DNA of 64,000 nucleotides from Flavivirga amylovorans. GTDB lineage: Bacteria; Bacteroidota; Bacteroidia; Flavobacteriales; Flavobacteriaceae. A program made the translations under genes and the position numbers. Each line of letters begins with the position of its first letter. Position 1 is the stretch's first letter. The notes under the pieces were generated by a model, which saw only the letters and a program-made list of their open reading frames with translations, was not told the DNA's origin and ran no database searches. Below, one piece after another: positions 53,612-62,072 of the stretch. Location: the NCBI RefSeq assembly GCF_030540875.1, contig NZ_JAUOEM010000001.1, positions 186,001 to 250,000 of the forward strand. Direction: 5' to 3'.

Positions 53612-54166
53612 TTATACAGCGTACATTGGTTTTATTTTATTCCACTCAGTTTTTTCAATTCTGTAAATATTTACTTTATTCTCGTTATATTCAGTCATTT
53701 TACTGACTTTCATTCCATTTTTAATAGCGACCCTTTCAGATGGTTTGTTTGAAAGACTTATGATTGATATTATTGAATTAGATAAGTTGTTTTCAAAAGC
53801 ATAGTCTCTACACTTTTTTGCTGATTCGGTCGCAAAACCTTTATTCCAAAATTCAGGCAAGAGTGAATATGCTATTTCTAGCTCAGATATTTTGTCAACG
53901 CTTTGAATTAAAAGCCCACAATGTCCAATTAATTTTCCCGATTCTTTTTCAATTAAAGCATTCATGCCACCTAAATTGTTTTCGTAACGAAAAAATTGTT
54001 TTTTATACCATTTTTCACATTCAATTTCAGGGCTTTCTAATTCTGAAATCCAATGAAGAGAAGTCTTAGGGCTTTTATGAAATTTCAACCAATCATTAAA
54101 ATCAGATGCTCTTATCTTTCTGAATAAGATTCGTTCAGTTTCTTGATTTTTAAGCAGGTATTTCAT
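53612..54166 (-). CDS. GNAT acetyltransferase (RimJ/RimL-like)
   Basis: A 184-residue N-acetyltransferase with the GNAT acetyl-CoA region at LEIAYSLLPEFWNKGFATESAKKCRDYAF and the late LSNKPSERVAIKNGM, typical of RimJ/RimL-type enzymes that modify amino-groups. The substrate is unknown. It converges on the HAD gene with 29 bp between stops. Confidence 0.82.
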   Translation of the reverse strand: MKYLLKNQETERILFRKIRASDFNDWLKFHKSPKTSLHWISELESPEIECEKWYKKQFFRYENNLGGMNALIEKESGKLIGHCGLLIQSVDKISELEIAYSLLPEFWNKGFATESAKKCRDYAFENNLSNSIISIISLSNKPSERVAIKNGMKVSKMTEYNENKVNIYRIEKTEWNKIKPMYAV

Positions 54167-54330
54167 TCGTTCTTCAACTTGTGTAAAAATATTTTACATT
54201 GAATGTTAAACGAAGTTATTCAATTTTTCTAATAAAATCAATGGTTGCATAAAGCTCGAGTAACAAAAAAAGTAGAGATGTGTTTGTGCTTTTGTTTATA
54301 GCCCATGATTAAGAGTAAAGAATGTTTTTT

Positions 54331-55242
54331 TTATTTTAATATTCTTAAACCAACATTAAAAAAGAATGTATCGTCAACATTTAAATCGAGCTCTGTATTT
54401 AATTGATCATCTTGAATTTTTATAATATTTCTTACAGTAAATCCAGTACTAGTATTTAAATAAAGGTCTCCGAAGAGTTTAAATTGAAATTCAGGACCAA
54501 TAGTTATTCTTGAGTAAGAGATTCTGTTTAAATCAATTGTAGAAGGCATGTTATCAAAGTCAACATTATACAAGTTACCATAAATTGCTGCTTTTATCCC
54601 TATTCTAGACTTTTCATTGATATTATAAAATTGTGAAACATAAGAAGGAATTACGGCCAAGGTCAACCATTTATTTTTTTTGTAGGTCAAATTTATTAAA
54701 GGGAATAATGTAAAATTGCCAAATCGGTTAGTATAGGTAAATCCAAATCCGTACTGAAAGTTTTCGTTTGCTCGTTTCAAGGCTAATGCAGAAAGTTGTA
54801 ATATAAAATCGTCAGTACTCAAAGATTCATTAAAGTCACCAGAGATTGTAGGGGCAAGATTAAAAATCAGTTTCCACTTTTTAGATAAGATATTTATTAA
54901 ACCTACAGAGTATCCTATAGAATGATAAGTCTCTTGAATATTCAAATTTGAAGATTCTATTGTAGTATGGTAATTAAACAATGAATAATTTATTCCATTT
55001 AATAGATAGGTTTTACGCTCTTTTAGTGGAATAACTACTTGAAAAGACGTTTTCCATTCATTAATTTCAACTTCTCCTTTTCCAGTTTCTGTATTAAAAT
55101 TTGATTTTGGATAATGAAAATAATCGCTTGTAAATAATGGGAATTTTACTAATCTTTTTTGAAGTGTGGTATCTATAGAGGTTTCTTGAGTGTGAGCGAT
55201 ATAATTAAATAAAGTAAAAATTATCAATATTTTAATTCTCAT
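54331..55242 (-). CDS. Hypothetical outer-membrane barrel (DUF6268-like)
   Basis: A 303-residue protein with a signal peptide (MRIKILIIFTLFNYIAHTQ). The mature sequence is a series of amphipathic strands and ends VDDTFFFNVGLRILK. It resembles the DUF6268 barrel family of Bacteroidota, which has no known transport substrate; the family call is tentative. It is monocistronic, with the preceding GNAT gene 164 bp downstream. Confidence 0.6.
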   Translation of the reverse strand: MRIKILIIFTLFNYIAHTQETSIDTTLQKRLVKFPLFTSDYFHYPKSNFNTETGKGEVEINEWKTSFQVVIPLKERKTYLLNGINYSLFNYHTTIESSNLNIQETYHSIGYSVGLINILSKKWKLIFNLAPTISGDFNESLSTDDFILQLSALALKRANENFQYGFGFTYTNRFGNFTLFPLINLTYKKNKWLTLAVIPSYVSQFYNINEKSRIGIKAAIYGNLYNVDFDNMPSTIDLNRISYSRITIGPEFQFKLFGDLYLNTSTGFTVRNIIKIQDDQLNTELDLNVDDTFFFNVGLRILK

Positions 55243-55592
55243 TGATTTTCTAATTTAAGTTGGCTAAAAATTTTGTTGTGAGGGAATTAAAGATTCACGA
55301 ACGGCAGATTTTCAGAAGGAAAATAAGAAGTTAGCAAACAAGGGATAACCCTTTATTTAAAAGGTAAAAGTAGTATTTTTTATCCATTTTGGATACCCTT
55401 ACTTTATTTCCTAAAGGTTTTTATTACAAATTATTTTGAGCGTTTAAAACTGGTCAAACATTGATTTATTACTGAAAGCGTTATGATTCGTCTTATTTAT
55501 CTTTTGCTAATAGCCGTTTCGGGTGTTTTAATTTTCTTTTTTTGACAGAAAACGTTTGATAAAGAAAGTATAAAACCGTTATTTTTGTTTTA
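55243..55592. other. Gap with a possible 20-residue membrane peptide
   Basis: The gap holds one notable short frame on the plus strand: ATG at 55483 to TGA at 55545 encodes MIRLIYLLLIAVSGVLIFFF, a single hydrophobic helix. It might be a real tiny membrane peptide or just the start of a lost gene. A small palindrome (TATCC ATTTT GGATA) lies near 55380-55395. Nothing else was seen. Confidence 0.3.
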
Positions 55593-56189
55593 ATGCAAAA
55601 TATGCTTAAAAATTATATTCCGGAAATAGCATTGTCTCAAGTTTTAAAACTTTTAGAGGATGATAACTTAGTAGTAAAAATTAAAAACGAACGTAAAACA
55701 CGTCATGGCGATTATAAGCGATTACCACATGGGAAGCACCAAATAACTATTAATTCCAATTTGAATATGTATCGGTTTTTAATTACACTAATACATGAGA
55801 TTGCTCATTTTGAAGCATACAAAGCTTATGGGAAGTTTATAAAACCACATGGCATAGAATGGAAACGTACATTTCAGCACTTAATGTTACCATTTTTAAA
55901 TCCAGAGATTTTTCCAAATCATTTACTGCCATTACTGGCAAATCATTTTAGAAATCCAAAGGCGAGTAGCGATACCGATGTTAATTTAGCGTTAGCATTG
56001 AAACAGTTTGATGAGCCTAACGATAAAACTTATATTTTTGAAGTACCTACAGGCAGTACTTTTGAGTTGTATAATGGTAAAGTATTTAAAATGGGACGAA
56101 AACGTGTAAAACGTTTTGAATGTGTGGAGGTAAACACAGGCAGAGTTTATTTGTTTAATCCTAATGCAGAGGTTAGCTTAATAGATTAA
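55593..56189 (+). CDS. SprT-like zinc metalloprotease-fold protein
   Basis: A 198-residue protein with the SprT-like motif TLIHEIAHFEAYKAYG (HExxH near residue 70) and a following HGIEWKRTF (the third zinc ligand). The C-terminus has a Cys-poor beta domain. Family members are putative DNA-protein crosslink or stress proteases, but bacterial function is unproven. The first ATG at 55593 is used; ATG 55602 is also possible. The next gene, 100 bp on, is manC and need not be co-transcribed. Confidence 0.85.
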   Translation: MQNMLKNYIPEIALSQVLKLLEDDNLVVKIKNERKTRHGDYKRLPHGKHQITINSNLNMYRFLITLIHEIAHFEAYKAYGKFIKPHGIEWKRTFQHLMLPFLNPEIFPNHLLPLLANHFRNPKASSDTDVNLALALKQFDEPNDKTYIFEVPTGSTFELYNGKVFKMGRKRVKRFECVEVNTGRVYLFNPNAEVSLID

Positions 56190-56289
56190 GTTAATGTAAG
56201 CTTGCTTACTGATAGTAGTTAAGGTAAGTGCAAGAAAAATTGTATCTTTTTCGAACCTAATTAAAAATTTAATTATTAGATAAAAATAA

Positions 56290-57369
56290 ATGAATAAAAA
56301 TTATTACGCCATTTTGATGGCAGGTGGTGTTGGTTCTAGGTTTTGGCCAGTAAGTACGCAAGATTTCCCTAAACAATTTCACGATATGTTAGGTAGTGGA
56401 GATACGTTAATTCAGAAAACGTTCCATCGATTGGCAAAATTAATACCTGAGGAAAATATTTTTATTTTAACGAACGAACGTTATAATGATCTCGTATTCG
56501 AACAATTACCAAGTGTTACAAAACGCCAAGTCGTTTTAGAACCTGCCATGAGAAATACAGCACCTTGTATTTTGTATGCATCATTAAAAATCCAAAAAGA
56601 AAACCCGAATGCTGTTATGATTGTGGCGCCCAGTGATCATTGGATTGAGGATGAAAATGCTTTTACTAATAATGTGAAACAAGCGTTCTATTTTTGCTCT
56701 GAAAATAATGCGCTAATGACTTTGGGTATTCAACCTACATTTCCTAACACAGGATATGGGTATATTGAATATGATAAGACTTCTACAGAAGAAATAAAAC
56801 CAGTTAACCAGTTTAAAGAAAAACCTGTTTACGAAATAGCAAAGCAGTATATTGAACAAGGTAATTTTTTATGGAACGCAGGAATTTTTATGTGGAGTGT
56901 ACAAAGTGTTATTGAAGCTTTTAAAAGTAATCAACCAGAACTATTTACACTATTCGAAAATGGTAAGGATGCTTATAATACAGATCTTGAAGAAGATTTC
57001 ATTCGAAATAATTATGGCAAAGCAGAAAATATCTCGGTTGACTATGCTATTATGGAAAAATCTAGCAATGTTTATGTAATCGCTGCAGAATTTGATTGGA
57101 ATGATCTAGGTACATGGGGAAGTTTATATGATAAGTTGGATAAGGATACTAGCAAAAATGCGGTAGTCAATGCCAGAACATTATCAGAGGACGCTTCAGG
57201 AAATATGATTCGTACTAAAAGTAATAAAATTGTAGTTGTTGATGGCTTGAAAGACTACATTATTGTAGATAAAGATGAGGTTTTGCTTATCTTTCCTAAG
57301 ACAAAAGAGCAAGATATTAAAAAAGTACTCCAAAAAGTGAAGGATAAGTTTGGAGAACATTATGGGTAA
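56290..57369 (+). CDS. manC: Mannose-1-phosphate guanylyltransferase
   Basis: A 359-residue nucleotidyltransferase: the signature MAGGVGSRFWPVSTQDFPKQ near residue 10, ILTNERYND near 60, MIVAPSDHWIEDENAF near 117, and FKEKPVYE near 177. It makes GDP-mannose from GTP and mannose-1-phosphate for glycan synthesis. It has no isomerase domain (about 110 residues shorter than the bifunctional enzyme). The DUF389 gene follows at 9 bp. Confidence 0.93.
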   Translation: MNKNYYAILMAGGVGSRFWPVSTQDFPKQFHDMLGSGDTLIQKTFHRLAKLIPEENIFILTNERYNDLVFEQLPSVTKRQVVLEPAMRNTAPCILYASLKIQKENPNAVMIVAPSDHWIEDENAFTNNVKQAFYFCSENNALMTLGIQPTFPNTGYGYIEYDKTSTEEIKPVNQFKEKPVYEIAKQYIEQGNFLWNAGIFMWSVQSVIEAFKSNQPELFTLFENGKDAYNTDLEEDFIRNNYGKAENISVDYAIMEKSSNVYVIAAEFDWNDLGTWGSLYDKLDKDTSKNAVVNARTLSEDASGNMIRTKSNKIVVVDGLKDYIIVDKDEVLLIFPKTKEQDIKKVLQKVKDKFGEHYG

Positions 57370-57378
57370 AATATAATT

Positions 57379-58851
57379 ATGAGTGAAGAAAGTAAATTCA
57401 ATTTTTCTGATGAGGAGACGAATCAGGATAAAGCGGTTGAACAATCAAAAGAAGCCGTAAAAAAAGATGCTAAAGGGTTATTTCAAAGTATAAAAACGTT
57501 CTTTAGTGAACTACTTGACTTTAGAGATGATACCGATAGGGATGCGACTATTGAGGCTATAAAAAAAGATATCCCATTTAAGGGAGCTACGGCATGGATT
57601 TTAATTTGCTCAATCTTTGTGGCTTCTGTTGGCTTAAATGCAAATTCTACTGCTGTCGTTATCGGTGCGATGTTAATTTCTCCATTAATGGGGCCTATCC
57701 TTGGAGTAGGACTTTCTATTGCCATTAACGATATTGACACCCTAAGAAAATCCTTAGTAAACTTAGCAACGATGATTGTTTTAAGTTTATTAACGGCGTA
57801 TTTGTTTTTTAAGTTTTTTCCAACAGCAGATTTAGTTACAAATGAGCTTTTTGGTCGTACAAAACCAGATGTTAGAGATGTTCTTATAGCCTTTTTTGGA
57901 GGTTTGGCATTAATTATTGCCCGTACCAAAAAAGGAACTATTGCTTCAGTTATTTTTGGGGTTGCAATTGCTACGGCTTTAATGCCTCCTTTATGTACAG
58001 CAGGTTATGGATTAGCTCACAATTGGGATTATTTTGTAGGAGCCATGTATTTGTTTACTATCAATACCATTTTTATAGCACTGGCTACATTTATAGTGTT
58101 GAAAGTGCTGCGTTTTCCAATGCTGAAATATGCTAACTCTAAAAAGAGAAAGCGTATAGCACAACTTGCATCCATATTAGCAATATTAGTTATGGCACCT
58201 GCTATATGGACGTTTGTTGATTTTATAAAATTAAGTGGTTTTGAAAATGATTATAATAATTTTGTTAAGGACGAGATTACATCTAATCCAGAGTTATGGT
58301 TTCAAAATGGGACATTAAATACTGATGATAAAAAAATAACGCTTTATTTCAATGGGGAAATATTGGATGCAACTGAAGCGGATTTAAGAAATGAATTAAA
58401 ACGTTATGAAAAGATTAAAGAATTTGATCTTGAAATAAATGGAAATAAAAACAGAAGTTTTGATAAAATATCTGATGCTTATGATAGGGCTATTAAAGAA
58501 TTAGACAGTAAGGATAATGTTATTTCTGGGTTGCAAAAACAAATTGCAGGTTTGCAAGTTGAAATTACAGAATTAAATAAACAAATAGAAAGTAATACGT
58601 CCCAAAAGAATTCAGTATCATTTACTAATTTATCACGAGATGCAAAAGTAAGGTTTAGCGATTTACAATATTTTAGTTATGCGAAAATGCTTGAATCTAA
58701 AGATTTTATTAAGATTGATACCATAGCTGTGGCCCATATAAAATGGAGAAAATCTTTAAAAGACAGTTCCCTTTTAATAAAGGAAAGAGAACTTAGTAAA
58801 TGGATGAAACAAAAACTGAAATTAGATACTTTGGTACTTAAAAGAAATTAA
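57379..58851 (+). CDS. DUF389 membrane protein with coiled-coil tail
   Basis: A 490-residue protein. Residues 1-65 are charged; six or so transmembrane segments follow between about 70 and 305 with the DUF389 hallmark NSTAVVIGAMLISPLMGPILG near 90. A periplasmic or cytoplasmic tail follows with a coiled coil (GLQKQIAGLQVEITELNKQI near 385-405). Its function is unknown. It is close to manC and to the RDD gene (2 bp), suggesting one transcript. Confidence 0.85.
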   Translation: MSEESKFNFSDEETNQDKAVEQSKEAVKKDAKGLFQSIKTFFSELLDFRDDTDRDATIEAIKKDIPFKGATAWILICSIFVASVGLNANSTAVVIGAMLISPLMGPILGVGLSIAINDIDTLRKSLVNLATMIVLSLLTAYLFFKFFPTADLVTNELFGRTKPDVRDVLIAFFGGLALIIARTKKGTIASVIFGVAIATALMPPLCTAGYGLAHNWDYFVGAMYLFTINTIFIALATFIVLKVLRFPMLKYANSKKRKRIAQLASILAILVMAPAIWTFVDFIKLSGFENDYNNFVKDEITSNPELWFQNGTLNTDDKKITLYFNGEILDATEADLRNELKRYEKIKEFDLEINGNKNRSFDKISDAYDRAIKELDSKDNVISGLQKQIAGLQVEITELNKQIESNTSQKNSVSFTNLSRDAKVRFSDLQYFSYAKMLESKDFIKIDTIAVAHIKWRKSLKDSSLLIKERELSKWMKQKLKLDTLVLKRN

Positions 58852-58853
58852 TT

Positions 58854-59255
58854 ATGGAAGATAAGTATGCAAAGATTTTTTCAAGAGTTAAAGCAGCAAC
58901 TATTGATGGGATTGTAATTATTGTTTTAATGTATTCGGTTACCGAAGTTTTAAATTTATTTGATGAGGTTCCTAATTATATTAGAATTTCCGTTTTTGCA
59001 TGTCTCTTCTTAATTTACGAACCAATCCTTATTTCTTTTTATGGAGCAACAGTCGGTCACTTTTTTAGTGATATTATGGTTAAAAGAGAAGGTAACGAGC
59101 AAAGAAATGTGCACTTTTCAAAAGCAATAATTCGATTTATTTGTAAGTTTTTATTGGGATGGATTTCACTTCTTACTGTTAGCGGAAATGAAAAAGGAAA
59201 GGCGATTCATGATCATGTAAGTGGCTCTGTAGTTTTGAAGTATAAGGCGATTTAA
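58854..59255 (+). CDS. RDD-family membrane protein
   Basis: A 133-residue protein with the RDD start (RVKAATIDGIVIIVLMY, with the conserved Arg and Asp), two or three membrane helices, and the family motif GATVGHFFSDIMVKREGN near 65. The role is unknown; RDD proteins may transport small ligands. It starts 2 bp after the DUF389 gene. Confidence 0.82.
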   Translation: MEDKYAKIFSRVKAATIDGIVIIVLMYSVTEVLNLFDEVPNYIRISVFACLFLIYEPILISFYGATVGHFFSDIMVKREGNEQRNVHFSKAIIRFICKFLLGWISLLTVSGNEKGKAIHDHVSGSVVLKYKAI

Positions 59256-59293
59256 AGCGGTGATTAGTTTTTAAATTTTAAATATAAAGTATA

Positions 59294-60187
59294 ATGAAAA
59301 AGCAAGTTTTAGGAATCTTTTTAGTGATTCTATTATTAGGAGTTTCATGTAAACAAAAAAAAGAAACGCTACCAAATAAGGCTGTCAAAGAAAATTTAAA
59401 AAAAACACCAACTTTGAGTTTAGTCTGGGAAACAGATACACTTCTAACGACTAGTGAATCTACCTTATATAGTAAAGCATTAAAGACCATTTTTGTTGCA
59501 AATGTTAATCAATCTCCGTGGGAAAAAGATAATAATGGCTTTATATCGACTATAGATACAAAAGGAAATATCATAGAATTAAAATGGATAGAAGGGTTAA
59601 GTGGTCCTAAAGGTATGGGAATTTTTGAAGACAAATTATACGTAAATGACATCGATAGAATTGTAGAAATAGATATCAAAGAACAAAAAATAATTAACAC
59701 TTATACTGTCGAAGGAGAGCCGCAATTAAATGATATTACAGTAAGCACAGAAGGAGTTGTATATGCATCAGGATCAAATACCAATTCGATTTATGTTTTA
59801 AAGCGTGGAGAAATTAGTATTCTTAATATGGGTAAAGAAGGGAGATTAAATGGCTTACTAGATCAAAAAGAAGATATATTCTTTGCAGATTCCGGAAGAC
59901 AATGTTTTGGAGTTTATAATCTTAATTCAAATACGTCTAAAGTGCTTACCGAAGGTATTGGTCATGGAGATGGTATTGTAAGATTAAAGAATGGTGATTT
60001 TATTGTATCCGATTGGAAAGGACAAGTTTTTTATATTGATTCAAATAATTGGCAAAAAACATTGTTGCTCGATACACGAGAGGATAATATTTACGCGGCT
60101 GATATCGATTATATTCCAGAAACACAAATGTTACTTGTTCCAACATTTTTTCATAACAATGTTATGAGTTACAAGCTCAATTTGTGA
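59294..60187 (+). CDS. SMP-30/gluconolactonase-like lipoprotein
   Basis: A 297-residue lipoprotein (lipobox LLGVSC, Cys near 19) whose body looks like a six-bladed beta-propeller, with repeated patterns such as GPKGMGIFEDKLYVND, LNDITVSTEGVVYASGSNTN and GDGIVRLKNGDFIVSDWKG. This matches SMP-30/gluconolactonase-like propellers. A catalytic site is not evident, so ligand binding is as likely as hydrolysis. Confidence 0.75.
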   Translation: MKKQVLGIFLVILLLGVSCKQKKETLPNKAVKENLKKTPTLSLVWETDTLLTTSESTLYSKALKTIFVANVNQSPWEKDNNGFISTIDTKGNIIELKWIEGLSGPKGMGIFEDKLYVNDIDRIVEIDIKEQKIINTYTVEGEPQLNDITVSTEGVVYASGSNTNSIYVLKRGEISILNMGKEGRLNGLLDQKEDIFFADSGRQCFGVYNLNSNTSKVLTEGIGHGDGIVRLKNGDFIVSDWKGQVFYIDSNNWQKTLLLDTREDNIYAADIDYIPETQMLLVPTFFHNNVMSYKLNL

Positions 60188-60210
60188 TTTTTAATAGAAA
60201 ATAATAAGTA

Positions 60211-60290
60211 TGATGAAGAAAAGTGGAAAATAAATTCTTCCCGCTTTTCCTTTCATCACTTAAGCTAATTTAGCGTGAATCTTGCTTAAG
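60211..60290. repeat. Two inverted repeats between convergent genes
   Basis: 60211-60226 (TGATGAAGAAAAGTGG) pairs imperfectly with 60241-60258 (CCGCTTTTCCTTTCATCA). Next to it CTTAAGC (60259-60265) pairs with GCTTAAG (60284-60290). The rest of the 271-bp gap has no gene. The first hairpin starts 24 bp past the propeller gene stop and may end its transcript. Confidence 0.4.
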
Positions 60291-60458
60291 AAGTTCAGGA
60301 TGTCACTTCGTGAAATTCTGGAAGAGTTTTGTATCGAGAAGCATTTTTATTGGAAATTTATATGTTTTCGATACAATTTTTTTCATAATACTATAGTTTA
60401 AAGTGAGCAATATTTAGTGCATTGCTATTTAATCTATATTATGAAAATCCAATTTTAA

Positions 60459-61226
60459 TTACTGCTTCTCCTCTATATACATTTGACGAACTTTTTTCAT
60501 AAGCTCAGAAGAATATACAAAGTCAGTAACTACTTCATTATCTGTTTTGAAAATGGTTTTATTAGAACCTTCCCAGGCTTTTAATCCATCTTTTAAGAAC
60601 ACGATTTTTTCACCAATTTCCATCACAGAATTCATATCGTGTGAATTAATTACAGTTGTAATTTGGTATTCATCTGTAATCTCTTGGATAAGGTTATCTA
60701 TAACGATAGCCGTTTTAGGATCTAATCCAGAATTTGGCTCATCACAAAACAAATATTTAGGATTGTTTACTATAGCTCTGGCAATAGCAACTCTTTTTTG
60801 CATACCTCCAGAGGCTTCACTAGGCATCTTATTATGAGCGTTGTCTAGATTAACGCGCTTTAAAACAAAGTCTACACGGTCTTCCATTTCGCTTTTACTT
60901 TGATCCGCAAACATTTGTAGTGGAAACATAACATTCTCTGCTATTGTCATTGAATCAAATAAAGCACTTCCTTGAAATACCATGCCAATTTCGGCACGTA
61001 GATTTCGTTTTTCATCTTCGGTTAATTGCGAGAATATTTTTCCATCATAAGCAATAGAGCCTTCTTCATAATTAAACAAACCAAGTAAACATTTAAGGAA
61101 AACGGTTTTTCCAGAACCACTCTGACCAATTATAAGGTTTGTTTTTCCTTTTTCAAAGTTTGTGCTAATGCCTTTTAAAACTTCAACACCACTAAATGAT
61201 TTATGTAAATTTTTCACTTCTATCAT
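60459..61226 (-). CDS. MlaF-like lipid transport ATPase
   Basis: A 255-residue ABC ATPase: Walker A IGQSGSGKTVFLK near residue 35, the variant signature EASGGMQKRVAIARAI near 140 (typical of MlaF/Mkl, where ASGGM replaces LSGGQ), and Walker B YLFCDEPNSGLD near 160. It powers phospholipid movement between inner and outer membranes with the MlaE-type permease encoded just upstream. It starts inside the permease stop (4-bp overlap). Confidence 0.93.
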   Translation of the reverse strand: MIEVKNLHKSFSGVEVLKGISTNFEKGKTNLIIGQSGSGKTVFLKCLLGLFNYEEGSIAYDGKIFSQLTEDEKRNLRAEIGMVFQGSALFDSMTIAENVMFPLQMFADQSKSEMEDRVDFVLKRVNLDNAHNKMPSEASGGMQKRVAIARAIVNNPKYLFCDEPNSGLDPKTAIVIDNLIQEITDEYQITTVINSHDMNSVMEIGEKIVFLKDGLKAWEGSNKTIFKTDNEVVTDFVYSSELMKKVRQMYIEEKQ

Positions 61227-61963
61227 GAGCCTAACATCATATCAGTTAATATATAATTTATGAGTATTATTACAACCGATGTCCAAACAAAAGACGTTGT
61301 ACTTGCTTTACCTACTTCAAGTGCACCACCTTTCATATAATAACCATGAAAAGAGGGAATTGTAGCAAGAAGAAATGCAAATACAAACGTTTTTATAAAA
61401 GAATAGATTATATGAAAAGCTTCAAAATCAGTTTGGATTCCTAAAACATAGTCTTCTAATGATGTGTAACCTCCAAATACACAGGCTGCCATACCTCCAA
61501 GAATGCCTAAGAACATGCCTATTGCAATAGCAAAAGGGTAAAGAAATAGTGCGATTGTTTTTGGTAAAACCAGATAATTTAAAGAGTTTATACCCATAAC
61601 TTCTAAAGCATCTATTTGCTCAGTAACGCGCATGGTACCTATACTGGATGTTATAAAAGAACCAACTTTTCCAGCCATTATTATGGACGTGAAAGTTGGG
61701 GCAAATTCTAGTATAATAGATTGTTTGGTAGCAAATCCGACCAAATATTTAGGAATAAGAGGATTGTTTATGTTTAGAGCGGTTTGAATTGTTATAACAC
61801 CGCCAACAAAGAATGATATAAATGCTATAATACCAAGCGAACCTATGATTAAGTCATCAATATCTTTAAATATCAACTTTTTCATCACAGACCATTTAGT
61901 TGGCTTGCGAAACATCTCAACAATCATTAAAAAATATGCACCAATATTATGAAGGTATGTCAT
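61223..61963 (-). CDS. MlaE-like ABC permease
   Basis: A 246-residue inner-membrane protein with about five transmembrane segments and the MlaE signature PTFTSIIMAGKVGSFITSSI with GTMRVTEQIDALEVMGINSL. It is the permease for the MlaF-like ATPase. An MCE-domain (MlaD) subunit would be expected but is not in this window; it may be elsewhere. It is first in the two-gene transcript, divergent from the alkaline phosphatase gene. Confidence 0.92.
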   Translation of the reverse strand: MTYLHNIGAYFLMIVEMFRKPTKWSVMKKLIFKDIDDLIIGSLGIIAFISFFVGGVITIQTALNINNPLIPKYLVGFATKQSIILEFAPTFTSIIMAGKVGSFITSSIGTMRVTEQIDALEVMGINSLNYLVLPKTIALFLYPFAIAIGMFLGILGGMAACVFGGYTSLEDYVLGIQTDFEAFHIIYSFIKTFVFAFLLATIPSFHGYYMKGGALEVGKASTTSFVWTSVVIILINYILTDMMLGS

Positions 61964-62025
61964 ATGAAAATTTGTTAATGCTAAAGTAAAAAAAAGTTAA
62001 TGGTATTTAACCTTAATTTTAAATT

Positions 62026-62051
62026 TTGATGTTTTAAAAACTGTATTTTTG
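62026..62051 (+). promoter_or_regulatory. Candidate alkaline phosphatase promoter
   Basis: TTG at 62026-62028 and TATTTTTG at 62044-62051, spacer 15 bp, slightly short of consensus. The start codon at 62073 lies 21 bp downstream, which favours ATG 62073 over the earlier TTG at 62049 that overlaps the box. Confidence 0.45.
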
Positions 62052-62072
62052 AATTGTAAAAACAAAATCATT

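Noticed and set aside
62049-62072. TTG start for the alkaline phosphatase
   Set aside because: It overlaps the candidate -7 box and precedes the signal peptide, so ATG 62073 is better.
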